Notes under the pieces: generated by a model
What the model was told of the DNA's origin: nothing
Database searches by the model: none
Seen by the model: only the letters and a program-made list of their open reading frames with translations
Assembly: GCF_026167525.1 (NCBI RefSeq)
Contig: NZ_CP110679.1
Location: 2,343,501 to 2,407,500, forward strand
Length of the DNA stretch: 64,000 bases
Direction: 5' to 3'
Source: Sphingomonas sp. M1-B02
GTDB lineage: Bacteria; Pseudomonadota; Alphaproteobacteria; Sphingomonadales; Sphingomonadaceae
Part shown: positions 16,316 to 26,467 of the stretch, one piece after another
How the letters are laid out: every line of letters begins with the position of its first letter
Position numbering within the stretch: the stretch's first letter is position 1
Made by a program: the position numbers and the translations under genes

Positions 16316-17506
16316 TCAGTCGAGCAATTGAGCCAGGTCCATCGCCCGGCCTTGCCGTCGCAGTTCGACCGTGACGCGCGGATCTTCTCCGGCGCCGGCG
16401 CGTCCGATGCGGCCGCCCTGCGCCACTTGATCGCCGACGCGAACGCCGATTCCGCCCAGCCCGGCGAGGAGAGTCGTCCAGCCCTTGCCATGATCGACGA
16501 TCACAACCCCGCCATAGCCGCGGAACGGCCCGGCATAGACGATCCGGCCAGCGGCAGGCGCCACGACTTCCGCACCCCGTGCGCAGGCCAGAGTCAGCCC
16601 GCGGGCACGCACCCCGGCATCGGACAGTTCACCCAGTCCGCGCACGGTTTGCCCCGCTACCGGAAGGACGTAAGCGGGATTCCCCGGCTTCGGCGCCAGA
16701 GACGCAGGGCGCTCACCGGGCTGCGGCGGGCGCGGCAAGGGTCCGGGCAACGCGAGCAGCCCGGCCTGGATCTCGGCGGCCTCGCCCATCGTGTCCATCT
16801 GTTCGACGATCTCGCGGGCGCGCTCGCCGAGCGCCAGCGCGCGATCCGATTCGATCAACGCGCTTTGTCCCAACGCCCGCGAGCGCATGCGATGCTCGGC
16901 CTCGAGGCGCAGCGCGGCGACTCGCTCGGACTCGAGGCGGGTGCGGCCTTCGCGCAGGCTGGCCACCGCCGCCTCCGCCGTGGCGCGCAGCTTGCGGCCG
17001 CGTTCCAGCTCGGCGCGCACCGCCGCCGTGCGGCGCTCGACGAGCGGCAGCGCCGTGCCGAGCACCGCGCGGACATGCACCATATCCTCGGTCGATCCCG
17101 GCTGGACCAGCCCGAGTACGGGCGGACGCCGCGCCATCGATTGCAGCGCCGCGATAAGCCGCAAGATCGGCCCCTGGCGCTCGGCGAGCTGGCTGCGTTG
17201 GGCGGCGAGCAGGCGATCGACGATTCCGATCCGGGCGCGCGCCGCAGCGATATCGGCTTCGGCAGCCTTGATACGTTCGGCCGATGCCGCTTCCTGCGCG
17301 CGAGCCTGGGTGGCCCTGTCGCGCGCGCCTGCCGCCGCGCGTTCCAGCGCCTGCGAGCGCGCCAGTGCGGCCTCGGACTGGGCCGACGCCGATCGCAGTC
17401 GCGCCTGCTGCTCGGCCAGGCTCGGCACCTGCGCGCCGGCCAGCGAGCCGAGCGCCAGCATCGCAGGCAATACGGCAATCAACGTGATCCTGCGAACGGA
17501 GCCCAT
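16316..17506 (-). CDS. EnvC-like murein hydrolase activator (degenerate M23/LytM)
   Basis: 396 residues: a signal peptide to about residue 25, a long alanine/arginine-rich coiled coil (about 28-245) and a C-terminal LytM fold starting at PAYVLPVAGQ. The zinc ligands are absent: the HxxxD site reads as ARGLTLAC, the usual YxHL appears as LAGLGG and the HxH strand as RVTVELRRQG. That is the condition of EnvC/NlpD, which activate amidases and do not cut murein themselves. It acts in the periplasm at division and is followed by the protease gene ctpA. Confidence 0.9.
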   Translation of the reverse strand: MGSVRRITLIAVLPAMLALGSLAGAQVPSLAEQQARLRSASAQSEAALARSQALERAAAGARDRATQARAQEAASAERIKAAEADIAAARARIGIVDRLLAAQRSQLAERQGPILRLIAALQSMARRPPVLGLVQPGSTEDMVHVRAVLGTALPLVERRTAAVRAELERGRKLRATAEAAVASLREGRTRLESERVAALRLEAEHRMRSRALGQSALIESDRALALGERAREIVEQMDTMGEAAEIQAGLLALPGPLPRPPQPGERPASLAPKPGNPAYVLPVAGQTVRGLGELSDAGVRARGLTLACARGAEVVAPAAGRIVYAGPFRGYGGVVIVDHGKGWTTLLAGLGGIGVRVGDQVAQGGRIGRAGAGEDPRVTVELRRQGRAMDLAQLLD

Positions 17507-17509
17507 GGC

Positions 17510-17932
17510 TTACCCTTCGCGGTGATAGGGATGGTTGGCAAGGATCGAGGCGGCGCGCCACAATTGCTCGGCCAGCATCGCCCGGGCCAGCATGTGCGGC
17601 CAGGTTGCGCGGCCGAAGGAGAGCAGCAGGTCTGCACCGGCCCGCTCGACGTCGCCGAAGCCGTCCGCGGCGCCGATCAGGAAGCGCACTTCGCGAATTC
17701 CGTCGTCGCGCCACGCGCCCAGCCGTTCGGCCAACACGCGCGAGGGCAGGCTGTCGCCGGTCTCGTCGAGAACGATCGTCTTGGTGGCGCCCTGGAGATC
17801 CGGCACCTTCCCGCCGGTGTCGGGCAGTTCGGTCACCCGCGTCGGCCAGGAAATGCGCTTAAGATAGCGATCGACCAGCTCCGCCTCGGGACTGCGCCCG
17901 ATACGCCCCCGCGCCACGATATGGAGCAGCAT
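17510..17932 (-). CDS. rlmH: 23S rRNA (pseudouridine-1915 N3) methyltransferase RlmH
   Basis: 140 residues, the family's normal small size. The SPOUT knot is shown by VRFLIGAADGFGDV and the C-terminal RAMLAEQLWRAASILANHPYHRE, the signature that forms the SAM pocket and the dimer interface. It methylates pseudouridine 1915 of assembled 70S ribosomes. The rsfS-rlmH order, 18 bases apart, is the usual one. Confidence 0.96.
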   Translation of the reverse strand: MLLHIVARGRIGRSPEAELVDRYLKRISWPTRVTELPDTGGKVPDLQGATKTIVLDETGDSLPSRVLAERLGAWRDDGIREVRFLIGAADGFGDVERAGADLLLSFGRATWPHMLARAMLAEQLWRAASILANHPYHREG

Positions 17933-17950
17933 GCTACCGCCCCGACGGGA

Positions 17951-18349
17951 TCAGGCCTGGCCCCCGGCGCCGTCGCCGAACGCCCACATGCGCTCGAGAT
18001 TGTAGAAGGTGCGCACTTCGGGACGGAACAGGTGGATGATCACGTCGCCGGCATCGATCAGCACCCAATCGGCGGTCGGCAGGCCTTCGATCCGCGGCGA
18101 GCGGCCGAACTCGGCCTTGATCTTCTCGGCCAGCTTGGTCGCCATCGACGCCACCTGCCGGGTCGAGCGTCCGCTCGAGACGACCATATAATCGGCGATG
18201 CTGCTCTTGCCGGCGAGCGGGATCGAGACGGTCTCGACCGCCTGATCGTCGTCGAGCGACGCAAGCACGAGCTTGTGCAGCGCGTCCACGCCGTCGGTAC
18301 GCTGCACATTGGGGGAAGTGGCCAAGAGGACTCCTAGGGTTTCACGCAT
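17951..18349 (-). CDS. rsfS: Ribosomal silencing factor RsfS
   Basis: 132 residues. It binds ribosomal protein L14 and blocks 30S/50S joining in starvation. Motifs typical of the family: SSIADYMVVSSGRSTRQVAS, then GLPTADWVLIDAGDVIIHLF and REEVR-like FRPEVRTFYNLERMW. It follows nadD by ten bases and precedes rlmH, the widely conserved nadD-rsfS-rlmH order. Confidence 0.95.
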   Translation of the reverse strand: MRETLGVLLATSPNVQRTDGVDALHKLVLASLDDDQAVETVSIPLAGKSSIADYMVVSSGRSTRQVASMATKLAEKIKAEFGRSPRIEGLPTADWVLIDAGDVIIHLFRPEVRTFYNLERMWAFGDGAGGQA

Positions 18350-18359
18350 CTGTGCTGAG

Positions 18360-18992
18360 TCATGGAAACGGCGGGGGCGGCGTCGATAGCGATGTTCGAC
18401 GCGCGTCCGGAAATCGCCGGTGCCAGCCAGGATCGGCGGCCCGAAGGCTCGTCGCCGAGGTCGTATCGGGGCGGAAGCGCAACAGCACGAGGGCTGGCAA
18501 TCTCCATCGCGTCCAATTCTTGGCCTGGCCTGCGGGCCGCACAGCGCGCCGCAACCAACTCATCGCAGGACTTGCGCGAGCGAGTCGGTCATAGCCCGGA
18601 CGGGCAATCACCGCAATCGGAACCTGCCGGGCTATATCACGCCACCGTTCCCACTGGTGGAACTGCGCGAGATTGTCCGCACCCATGAGCCAGACGAAGC
18701 GATGCCGCGGATAGAGCCGCGGGAGTTTGCCGAGCGTGTCGGCGGTGTAGCGCGTCTTAAGCCGCGCCTCGACCGCGCTGGCACGGATCGGCGCGTGCCG
18801 CGCCATTTTCCGAGCCGAAGCCAAGCGCGCGGCGAAAGGTGCCATGCCCGCGCGCGGCTTGAGCGGGTTGCCGGGCGAGACCAGCCACCACACTTCGTCC
18901 AACCCAAGGGCGCGGATCGCGTGCAGCGATAGCCGGCGATGGCCGCTATGGGCGGGGTTGAAGGAGCCGCCGAGGAGGCCGATGCATTTCAC
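18360..18992 (-). CDS. nadD: Nicotinate-nucleotide adenylyltransferase NadD
   Basis: 210 residues. It makes deamido-NAD from nicotinate mononucleotide and ATP, an essential step. It shows the nucleotidyltransferase start GLLGGSFNPAHSGHRRLS and FVWLMGADNLAQFHQW. The C-terminus (LVLLRFRPDTTSATSLRAAD) is the sphingomonad version of the last family motif. GTG at 18992 overlaps the TGA of the ParE gene (GTGA), so nadD appears translationally coupled to the toxin gene. No other plausible start was seen closer in. Confidence 0.92.
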   Translation of the reverse strand: MKCIGLLGGSFNPAHSGHRRLSLHAIRALGLDEVWWLVSPGNPLKPRAGMAPFAARLASARKMARHAPIRASAVEARLKTRYTADTLGKLPRLYPRHRFVWLMGADNLAQFHQWERWRDIARQVPIAVIARPGYDRLARASPAMSWLRRAVRPAGQAKNWTRWRLPALVLLRFRPDTTSATSLRAADPGWHRRFPDARRTSLSTPPPPFP

Positions 18993-19276
18993 AATTTTCC
19001 TGCAAGCAACTGTGCGCCGTGCACAACCCGCGGGATGCGGATGTGATCTTTCTCGACGCGATAGAAGAGCACATATTCGGTCCGCGGTACGTGCCAGCGG
19101 CGCCGGTTCGCTCGCGTGGTAGCTTGGCGAGCGTACGGCAAACCAGAGAGGATATTGGTTGCCTGCACAATGCGTTCTGCCAGATCGATCGCGAGCGCTG
19201 AGTCGATCCCCCGATAATGGCGAGCGATTCGATTGATATCGCCTTGAGCCGATGGCGCCCAGCGAATCTCGCGCAC
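18989..19276 (-). CDS. Type II toxin, RelE/ParE superfamily
   Basis: 95 residues with the ParE pattern: REIRWAPSAQGDINRIARHY at the N-terminus, RHYRGIDSALAIDLAERI, then GLPYARQATTRANRRRWHVP and YVLFYRVEKDHIRIPRVVHG. ParE toxins poison DNA gyrase; RelE relatives cleave mRNA, and the sequence alone does not fully separate them. It starts with GTG, sharing one base with the antitoxin's TAG stop. Its own TGA overlaps the nadD start. Confidence 0.9.
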   Translation of the reverse strand: MREIRWAPSAQGDINRIARHYRGIDSALAIDLAERIVQATNILSGLPYARQATTRANRRRWHVPRTEYVLFYRVEKDHIRIPRVVHGAQLLAGKL

Positions 19277-19530
19277 TAGGCGGCAGCCGCCTCACGTCGA
19301 AGGCTGGCTACCCAGGCTGTCATCTCTTCCTGCGTAAGATATTCGCCGCGGTCGATCTCACGTTCGGCCTCGTCCAGCGAGTCCATCAATTCGGTTTCGG
19401 ATCGAACATATTCCTCAACCGCGCGGGCTATGATCCAGGCGCGCGATCGCTCCATGCTGGCGGCGAGTCGATCGAGACTGGTCGACGTCTCCGTGTCGAT
19501 TCGGCCGGTGATGACGATGGTCTTGCTCAT
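19276..19530 (-). CDS. Type II antitoxin, ParD/CopG ribbon-helix-helix family
   Basis: 84 residues starting at MSKTIVITGRIDTETS. The N-terminal strand and helices (LDRLAASMERSRAWIIARAV) form a ribbon-helix-helix DNA-binding unit; the acidic C-terminal half (ETELMDSLDEAEREIDRGEY) is the toxin-neutralising segment. The antitoxin precedes the toxin, as in parDE, and such proteins repress their own promoter, which would lie in 19531-19561, directly after proA. Confidence 0.88.
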   Translation of the reverse strand: MSKTIVITGRIDTETSTSLDRLAASMERSRAWIIARAVEEYVRSETELMDSLDEAEREIDRGEYLTQEEMTAWVASLRREAAAA

Positions 19531-19561
19531 GTCACGGATGTATACAAAGAATGCAGCCGAT

Positions 19562-20821
19562 TCAAGGTCGCGCCTGGCCGGTCCCACGCACGACCCACTT
19601 ATAGGTCGTCAGCCCCTCGAGTGCGACGGGCCCGCGGGCGTGCAGCCGCCCGGTAGAAATGCCGATTTCGGCGCCCAGCCCGAACTCGCCGCCGTCGGCA
19701 AACTGGGTCGAGGCGTTCCACATCACGATCGCGCTGTCGACGCTGTTGAGGAAGCGTTCCGCCGTCTCAGCATTGTCGGTGACGATCGCGTCGGTGTGGT
19801 GCGACCCGTGCGCGGCGATATGCGCCATCGCCGCATCGACGCCGTCGACCAGCTTCACCGAGAGGATCGCGTCGAGATATTCGGTGTCCCAGTCGCCGCA
19901 TTCCGCCGGCAGCGTGCGGGGCTCGATCGAAACGATCTCGGCCTCGCCGCGCAGTTCGCACCCTGCGTCGGCAAGTGCTTTCAAGATAGGCGCCGGATCG
20001 GCAAAGCCACGATCGATCAGCAGCGTCTCGGTCGCGCCGCAGATACCGGTGCGGCGCATCTTGGCGTTGAGCGCGAGCCGCGCCGCCATCTCGGGATCGG
20101 CTTCGCGATCGACATAGGTGTGGCAGAGCCCGTCGAGATGCGCGAGTACCGGCACCCGCGCCTCGGCCTGGACGCGCGCGACCAAGCCCTTGCCACCGCG
20201 CGGCACGACCATATCGATCGCGCCCTCTGCGGTGAGCATCGCACCGACGGCAGCCCGGTCGGTGACCGGCACCAGTTGTACGGCGTCGACAGGCATTCCG
20301 CCCGCTTCGAGTCCCGATGCCAGCGCGGCATGGATTGCGCGATTGCTTCGGATCGCCTCGGAGCCGCCGCGCAGGATCGCGGCATTGCCCGACATCGCGC
20401 ACAGCGCGCCGGCATCGGCGGTCACGTTGGGGCGGCTTTCGTAGATGATGCCGATCACCCCGATCGGGATGCGCACCCGCGTCAGCACCAGCCCATTGGG
20501 CCGATCGACCCGCTCGATCAGCTTGCCCACCGGATCGTCGAGCGCCGCCACCGCCGCAACGCCCGCCGCCATCGCCTCGACGCGCCCGGCATCGAGCCGA
20601 AGCCGGTCGAGCAGCGCCCCCGATAGCCCCGACGCTTCGGCCGCGGCCATGTCCTCGGCGTTGGCCGCGACGATCGCATCGCACGCCAATCGGATCGAAT
20701 CGGACGCGGCGATCAGCGCACGCCTTTTCTCCGCGCTTGACATCGCCGCGAGCCGCCGCGACGCGGCGCGTGCGCGCGAGGCCATTTCGGCGATCAGCAT
20801 CGGGATATCGGCATCGGCCAT
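19562..20821 (-). CDS. proA: Gamma-glutamyl phosphate reductase
   Basis: 419 residues. ProA reduces gamma-glutamyl phosphate to glutamate semialdehyde in proline synthesis. Family motifs are present: IPIGVIGIIYESRPNVTADA, GNAAILRGGSEA, the cysteine region MRRTGICGATETLLID (active-site Cys) and EFGLGAEIGISTGRLHARGP. Start ATG at 20821. It heads the minus-strand run that leads into parDE and nadD; the 31-bp gap to the antitoxin gene is short. Confidence 0.96.
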   Translation of the reverse strand: MADADIPMLIAEMASRARAASRRLAAMSSAEKRRALIAASDSIRLACDAIVAANAEDMAAAEASGLSGALLDRLRLDAGRVEAMAAGVAAVAALDDPVGKLIERVDRPNGLVLTRVRIPIGVIGIIYESRPNVTADAGALCAMSGNAAILRGGSEAIRSNRAIHAALASGLEAGGMPVDAVQLVPVTDRAAVGAMLTAEGAIDMVVPRGGKGLVARVQAEARVPVLAHLDGLCHTYVDREADPEMAARLALNAKMRRTGICGATETLLIDRGFADPAPILKALADAGCELRGEAEIVSIEPRTLPAECGDWDTEYLDAILSVKLVDGVDAAMAHIAAHGSHHTDAIVTDNAETAERFLNSVDSAIVMWNASTQFADGGEFGLGAEIGISTGRLHARGPVALEGLTTYKWVVRGTGQARP

Positions 20822-20867
20822 GCCGCACCCGCTAGCACGACTTTTGCGAAGCTGGTAGGCGGTGCGG

Positions 20868-21911
20868 ATGGGGGAATTCGAAGCAGCGGGTGAAATCGTC
20901 ACCGTGGGCATGCTCGGCCGCGCGCTCGAGCCGCATGCCGGGGAGGGGCATGGCGAGGGCGCCATGTGCCTCAATTGCGGCACCGCACTGATCGGGCCCC
21001 ATTGCCACCGATGCGGCCAATCGGCGCACGTCCACCGCTCGCTGGGCGCGATCGGGCACGAGATCGCGCATGGAGTCGCGCATTTCGAGGGCAAATTCTG
21101 GCGCACGCTGCCCTTGCTCGTCTGGCGGCCCGGCGATCTGACGCGGCGCTATATCAGGGGCGAACGCGCGCGCTTCGTCTCGCCGATGGCGATCTTCCTC
21201 TTCTCCATCTTCGCGATGTTCGCCGTCTTTTCCTGGGCCGGGATCTCGGCACCGAGCAATCTCAGCACCGGCGAGCCAGAGAAGATGGTGGCCGAGGCGC
21301 GGACGCAACTGGTGAAACAGCGCGCCGAGGCCGTCGTCGAGCGTGACGAGCATCCGGTCGGGGATCGCAGGCGGCAACGGATCGAGCGCAATATCGCCGA
21401 GATCGACGAGACGCTGGCGAACCTGCCCGAGGGTAAGGGCGACCGGACCAACATCAACGTCCGTTCCGCCCTGAGCGGCTGGGCGCTGGTCGATCATGGC
21501 ATCGAGAAGTGGAAGAAGAATCCGTCGCTGATGCTCTACAAGCTGCAAGCGAGCGTCTACAAATTCTCCTGGCTGCTCATTCCGCTATCGCTGCCCTTCG
21601 TTTGGCTGCTGTTCGCGTGGAAGCGCGACTACAAGCTATACGACCATACGGTGTTCATCACCTACTCGATCGCCTTCATGTCGCTGCTGTTCATCGTGAT
21701 CACCATCGCCGCCGCGATCGGCCTGGGGGCCCCTCTGCTCACCTTCGCCGCCTTTGCCGTGCCGTTTGTCCACATCACCCGCCAGCTCAAACAGGCCTAC
21801 CGGCTGCGCTGGTGGTCGGCGATCCTGCGCGCGCTGATCCTCTCCTGGTTCATCACGATCATCTTGATGCTCTTCCTGCTGATCCTACTCGCGCTGGGCA
21901 TGTCCGGGTGA
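20868..21911 (+). CDS. DUF3667 domain membrane protein
   Basis: About 347 residues. A zinc-ribbon (CLNCGTALIGPHCHRCGQ) near residue 33 is followed by the DUF3667 helix HRSLGAIGHEIAHGVAHFEG and WRPGDLTRRYIRGERARFVSP. Then come a first membrane helix, a charged soluble stretch of about 100 residues and four more hydrophobic helices. Start set at ATG 20868; GTG at 20862 is an alternative. Function is unknown. It is divergent from proA. Confidence 0.85.
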   Translation: MGEFEAAGEIVTVGMLGRALEPHAGEGHGEGAMCLNCGTALIGPHCHRCGQSAHVHRSLGAIGHEIAHGVAHFEGKFWRTLPLLVWRPGDLTRRYIRGERARFVSPMAIFLFSIFAMFAVFSWAGISAPSNLSTGEPEKMVAEARTQLVKQRAEAVVERDEHPVGDRRRQRIERNIAEIDETLANLPEGKGDRTNINVRSALSGWALVDHGIEKWKKNPSLMLYKLQASVYKFSWLLIPLSLPFVWLLFAWKRDYKLYDHTVFITYSIAFMSLLFIVITIAAAIGLGAPLLTFAAFAVPFVHITRQLKQAYRLRWWSAILRALILSWFITIILMLFLLILLALGMSG

Positions 21912-21915
21912 AGGC

Positions 21916-22284
21916 TCAGCGGCAGGGGTAGCGCCGCTGCATGAACGCATAGAAAGCGGTCTTCATGCTGATGCCGCGCCGGGCCGGCGGGATCCTCTCG
22001 AGGTCGGCGAGCAACTCGCCGCTGCCGATCTTGGCCTGGCCCTTGGGCGGCGGGCAGCTGTGCGGCTTGCGGCCGGCAGCGCGCGCGGAGACCAGATCGG
22101 CGCGATAGGCGTCCGCGATCGTCTTCATCTCGCGCTTCAGCAGCCCCACGTCGGACGAGAACATCGCTGCCATGCCCTTGGCCTTGAGCGCATGCGCCTT
22201 GGCGAGGAACTCGGCGACGCTCATCGCCTGTGCAGAGGTGGCGACGAGCGACAGCGCCGTCGCGGCCAATATCAGTCGCCTCAT
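21916..22284 (-). CDS. Small exported protein, possibly Rap1a/Tai-like
   Basis: 122 residues starting at MRRLILAATALSLVATSAQA, a Sec signal. The mature part is helical and lysine-rich, with a single CPPPKG and a final RRYPC; the pattern of a central Cys and a C-terminal YPC with an alanine/leucine helix recalls Rap1a/Tai immunity proteins, though the match is weak. Nothing resembling a type VI effector is near. It sits downstream of ftsH behind a strong hairpin that covers its ribosome site. Confidence 0.6.
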   Translation of the reverse strand: MRRLILAATALSLVATSAQAMSVAEFLAKAHALKAKGMAAMFSSDVGLLKREMKTIADAYRADLVSARAAGRKPHSCPPPKGQAKIGSGELLADLERIPPARRGISMKTAFYAFMQRRYPCR

Positions 22285-22286
22285 GA

Positions 22287-22324
22287 GAATAGCCCTCCCT
22301 CGATATCCCGAGGAAGGGCTATTC
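22287..22324 (-). terminator. Strong hairpin between ftsH and the small exported gene
   Basis: GAATAGCCCT...AGGGCTATTC form a 10-bp outer stem, continued by CCTCG/CGAGG after one unpaired base. On the minus strand it follows ftsH by 25 bases and can act as its terminator, but no T-run follows. It ends two bases before the next ATG and includes that gene's GGGAGG ribosome site in its 3' arm, so it may also restrict translation. Confidence 0.65.
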
Positions 22325-22349
22325 AGCATCGCTTGAACGTCAAGTGAAC

Positions 22350-24323
<1,974 letters not shown>

Positions 24324-24391
24324 CAGGATTCGGTACCTTTCGCAGTACCAAGATAGGCACCTGCAGGTTAATGGCAATGGAACAGCGTCGA

Positions 24392-25354
24392 TCAGTGTGA
24401 TCGGCGAGGCGGGGCTTTTCGGAAGTTCACGAGGTTCCCGCTTTTACTGATCTGGACTCCTGCCTGGGTCCCGCTCCGGCCGGCTTCCAACAGCTGGATC
24501 AACGGCTCGATATTGCTCGCCTCGGACCAGGGCGGGGAGGCGATGCGCTCGGCTTCGCGCAGCTCGGTGATGGCGCGGCGCAGCAGGCGGCGGCGGATTT
24601 CGCGGGGGAGGCCGGCCAGGTCGAGACCCTGCGGGGTGCGGCGTTCGGTCCAGAAATGCTCGGCGAGCAGGGCGAGCGCCTCCTCGGCTTCGGAGGCATG
24701 GGTTGCCGCTCGGGCGAGTCCGGGCACGTCCAGCAGGTCGTTCTCCGCGAGCAGCCGACGGAAATGCGTGCGATCGTGCATATCGTCGCGGTTGCTGGGA
24801 TCGTCGGCCGTCGGCACGCCCGCGACCAGCGCGAGCAACTCGGCGCGCCGCCAACCGAGCAGGGGGCGCAAGAGCAGCATGCCGTCCAGCGCGCGACGCG
24901 GGCGAATCGAGGCGAGCCCGGCGACGCCCGATCCGCGGACGGCGCGCATCAGGAAGGTCTCGGCTTGATCATCGGCATGATGCGCGGTCAGCAGCGCGTG
25001 CGCGCCGATGTGCCCCGCCCAATCTGCGAGCAGGCGATAACGCGCCGCCCGCGCCTGCGCCTGAATGCTGGCGCCCACGATCGGCACCGCGGGGACCAGG
25101 ACCTCATGCGGCACGTCGAGCTGGGCGCATATCGCGCCGACCAGCCGGGCTTCCTCGGCGGCACCCTCGCGCAGCCGATGGTCGACCGTCGCGGCGGCAA
25201 CCTCCCCTGGGAAGGCGGCGGTGGCCAGCAGCAGCATCGCCATGCTGTCCGGCCCGCCGGATACCGCAAGCGCCAGCGGGAAGAGCGTCTCGCCCAAAGC
25301 CTCCATGTCCGCCCGGAACCGCGCCACCGCGGCGGCATCGGGCGTCGGGATCAT
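24392..25354 (-). CDS. tilS: tRNA(Ile)-lysidine synthase
   Basis: 320 residues. TilS places lysidine at C34 of the CAU-anticodon tRNA-Ile. The PP-loop [18 protein letters not shown] and the following [32 protein letters not shown] and [12 protein letters not shown] motifs are complete. The C-terminal part is short compared with E. coli, as usual in alphaproteobacteria. The order tilS-ftsH behind cpoB is conserved in this group; tilS starts four bases after cpoB. Confidence 0.96.
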   Translation of the reverse strand: MIPTPDAAAVARFRADMEALGETLFPLALAVSGGPDSMAMLLLATAAFPGEVAAATVDHRLREGAAEEARLVGAICAQLDVPHEVLVPAVPIVGASIQAQARAARYRLLADWAGHIGAHALLTAHHADDQAETFLMRAVRGSGVAGLASIRPRRALDGMLLLRPLLGWRRAELLALVAGVPTADDPSNRDDMHDRTHFRRLLAENDLLDVPGLARAATHASEAEEALALLAEHFWTERRTPQGLDLAGLPREIRRRLLRRAITELREAERIASPPWSEASNIEPLIQLLEAGRSGTQAGVQISKSGNLVNFRKAPPRRSH

Positions 25355-25358
25355 CGCG

Positions 25359-26318
25359 TCAGCTGCACTTCTGCGCAGTGCGCCCCGCCGCCACGCCGGC
25401 CTTCATTTCGGCTGAAAGGCGTTCGCCGTAGAGCTGGGTCAGCTCGTTATAGACCTTGCAGATCTCGCCCGACGGCTTCTTCAGCTTCGTCAGCGCCTGC
25501 GCCAGATAATAGAGGCTGTCCGGCGCGCGCTCGCCATTGGGGTTCTTCTTGTAATTCTCGTAGAAGGCGACCGCCGCCAGGCTGGGCGCGCCGGCATCGA
25601 GATAGGCGCGGCCAAGCAGGTTCTGCGAATAGCTGGCGCGGCGATGCTGCGGATATTTGGTGGCGACCGCTTCGAGCTCGCGACGCGCCTCGGGATAGAG
25701 TTTCGCCGACCAGAGCCGGAAGCCATAGGTGTAGCCGTCCTCGGCCGGATCGTCGGTCTTGGGCCGCTCGATGGCCGCCACCTGCTGCGCGCGCGTGCCG
25801 GCAGGCTTGGCCGCGGCGGGCTTTTCGGCGCCCTCGACCGTTTCCACGGGCCTCGCCGCCGGTCGCGAGGCGGGCCGCGGGGGCGCGGCGTCGAGGGCGG
25901 CCGGGTCGATCGACGGTCCTCCCGAGCCGATCGCAGACGCGCCGTCCTCCAGCGCCTTCAGCCGCGCATCGGTCGAACGCTTATAGGCGTTGAACGCCTC
26001 TTCGAGCTGGCGCGTGCGATATTGGCCCTGCTCGATCTGCCCGGTGAGCGAGCTGAGCTGGCTCTCGACCGCGACCACGCGCTGGGTAAGGTCGGTCAGT
26101 GCGCTGCCCGACGGGATGCCGGGGATGCTGCCCTCGGTCTGCGGCGTGATCTGCGGCTCGATCGTCTGGCCGGCGCCACCCGGAAACACCTTGCGCTGCA
26201 CGGCGCGCATCTCGCGTTCGAGCCGATCGACGCGGCCTTCGATCGCCGCCTGCGCATGCGCCGTACCGTTCATTCCAAATGCGGCCGTAAGGATCGCCGC
26301 CGCCATCAAGATTCGCAT
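25359..26318 (-). CDS. cpoB: Tol-Pal associated protein CpoB/YbgF
   Basis: 319 residues starting at MRILMAAAILTAAFG, a signal peptide. A short coiled coil (RVDRLEREMRAVQRKVF) and a second (about 90-140) precede an Ala/Pro linker and C-terminal TPR repeats beginning near DGYTYGFRLWSAKLYPEARR and YSQNLLGRAYLDAG. This is the architecture of CpoB, which links outer-membrane constriction (Tol-Pal) with septal murein synthesis. Pal and Tol genes are not in the window. Confidence 0.92.
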   Translation of the reverse strand: MRILMAAAILTAAFGMNGTAHAQAAIEGRVDRLEREMRAVQRKVFPGGAGQTIEPQITPQTEGSIPGIPSGSALTDLTQRVVAVESQLSSLTGQIEQGQYRTRQLEEAFNAYKRSTDARLKALEDGASAIGSGGPSIDPAALDAAPPRPASRPAARPVETVEGAEKPAAAKPAGTRAQQVAAIERPKTDDPAEDGYTYGFRLWSAKLYPEARRELEAVATKYPQHRRASYSQNLLGRAYLDAGAPSLAAVAFYENYKKNPNGERAPDSLYYLAQALTKLKKPSGEICKVYNELTQLYGERLSAEMKAGVAAGRTAQKCS

Positions 26319-26467
26319 GATCACACCCCCCGGTGCAGCTGTTCGGGACAAAGTCATGGCTTCGTATAGCGCCGAGGCGGCGCCTGTCGCCAGTTTTAGG
26401 TTAAAGCCGGGTTCGGCTCCCCTTTTTCTACCGTCGGCCCGGCGCAAGCCGAGCGAGCGGACGATCG

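Noticed and set aside
16313..18337. 674-codon open frame opposite the EnvC-like gene, rlmH and rsfS
   Set aside because: It spans three recognised genes in antisense and has no motif of its own.
24324..24391. GGTAC...GTACC inverted repeat upstream of ftsH, considered as a heat-shock operator
   Set aside because: Arms of only five bases and no match to a sigma-32 promoter or CIRCE element.
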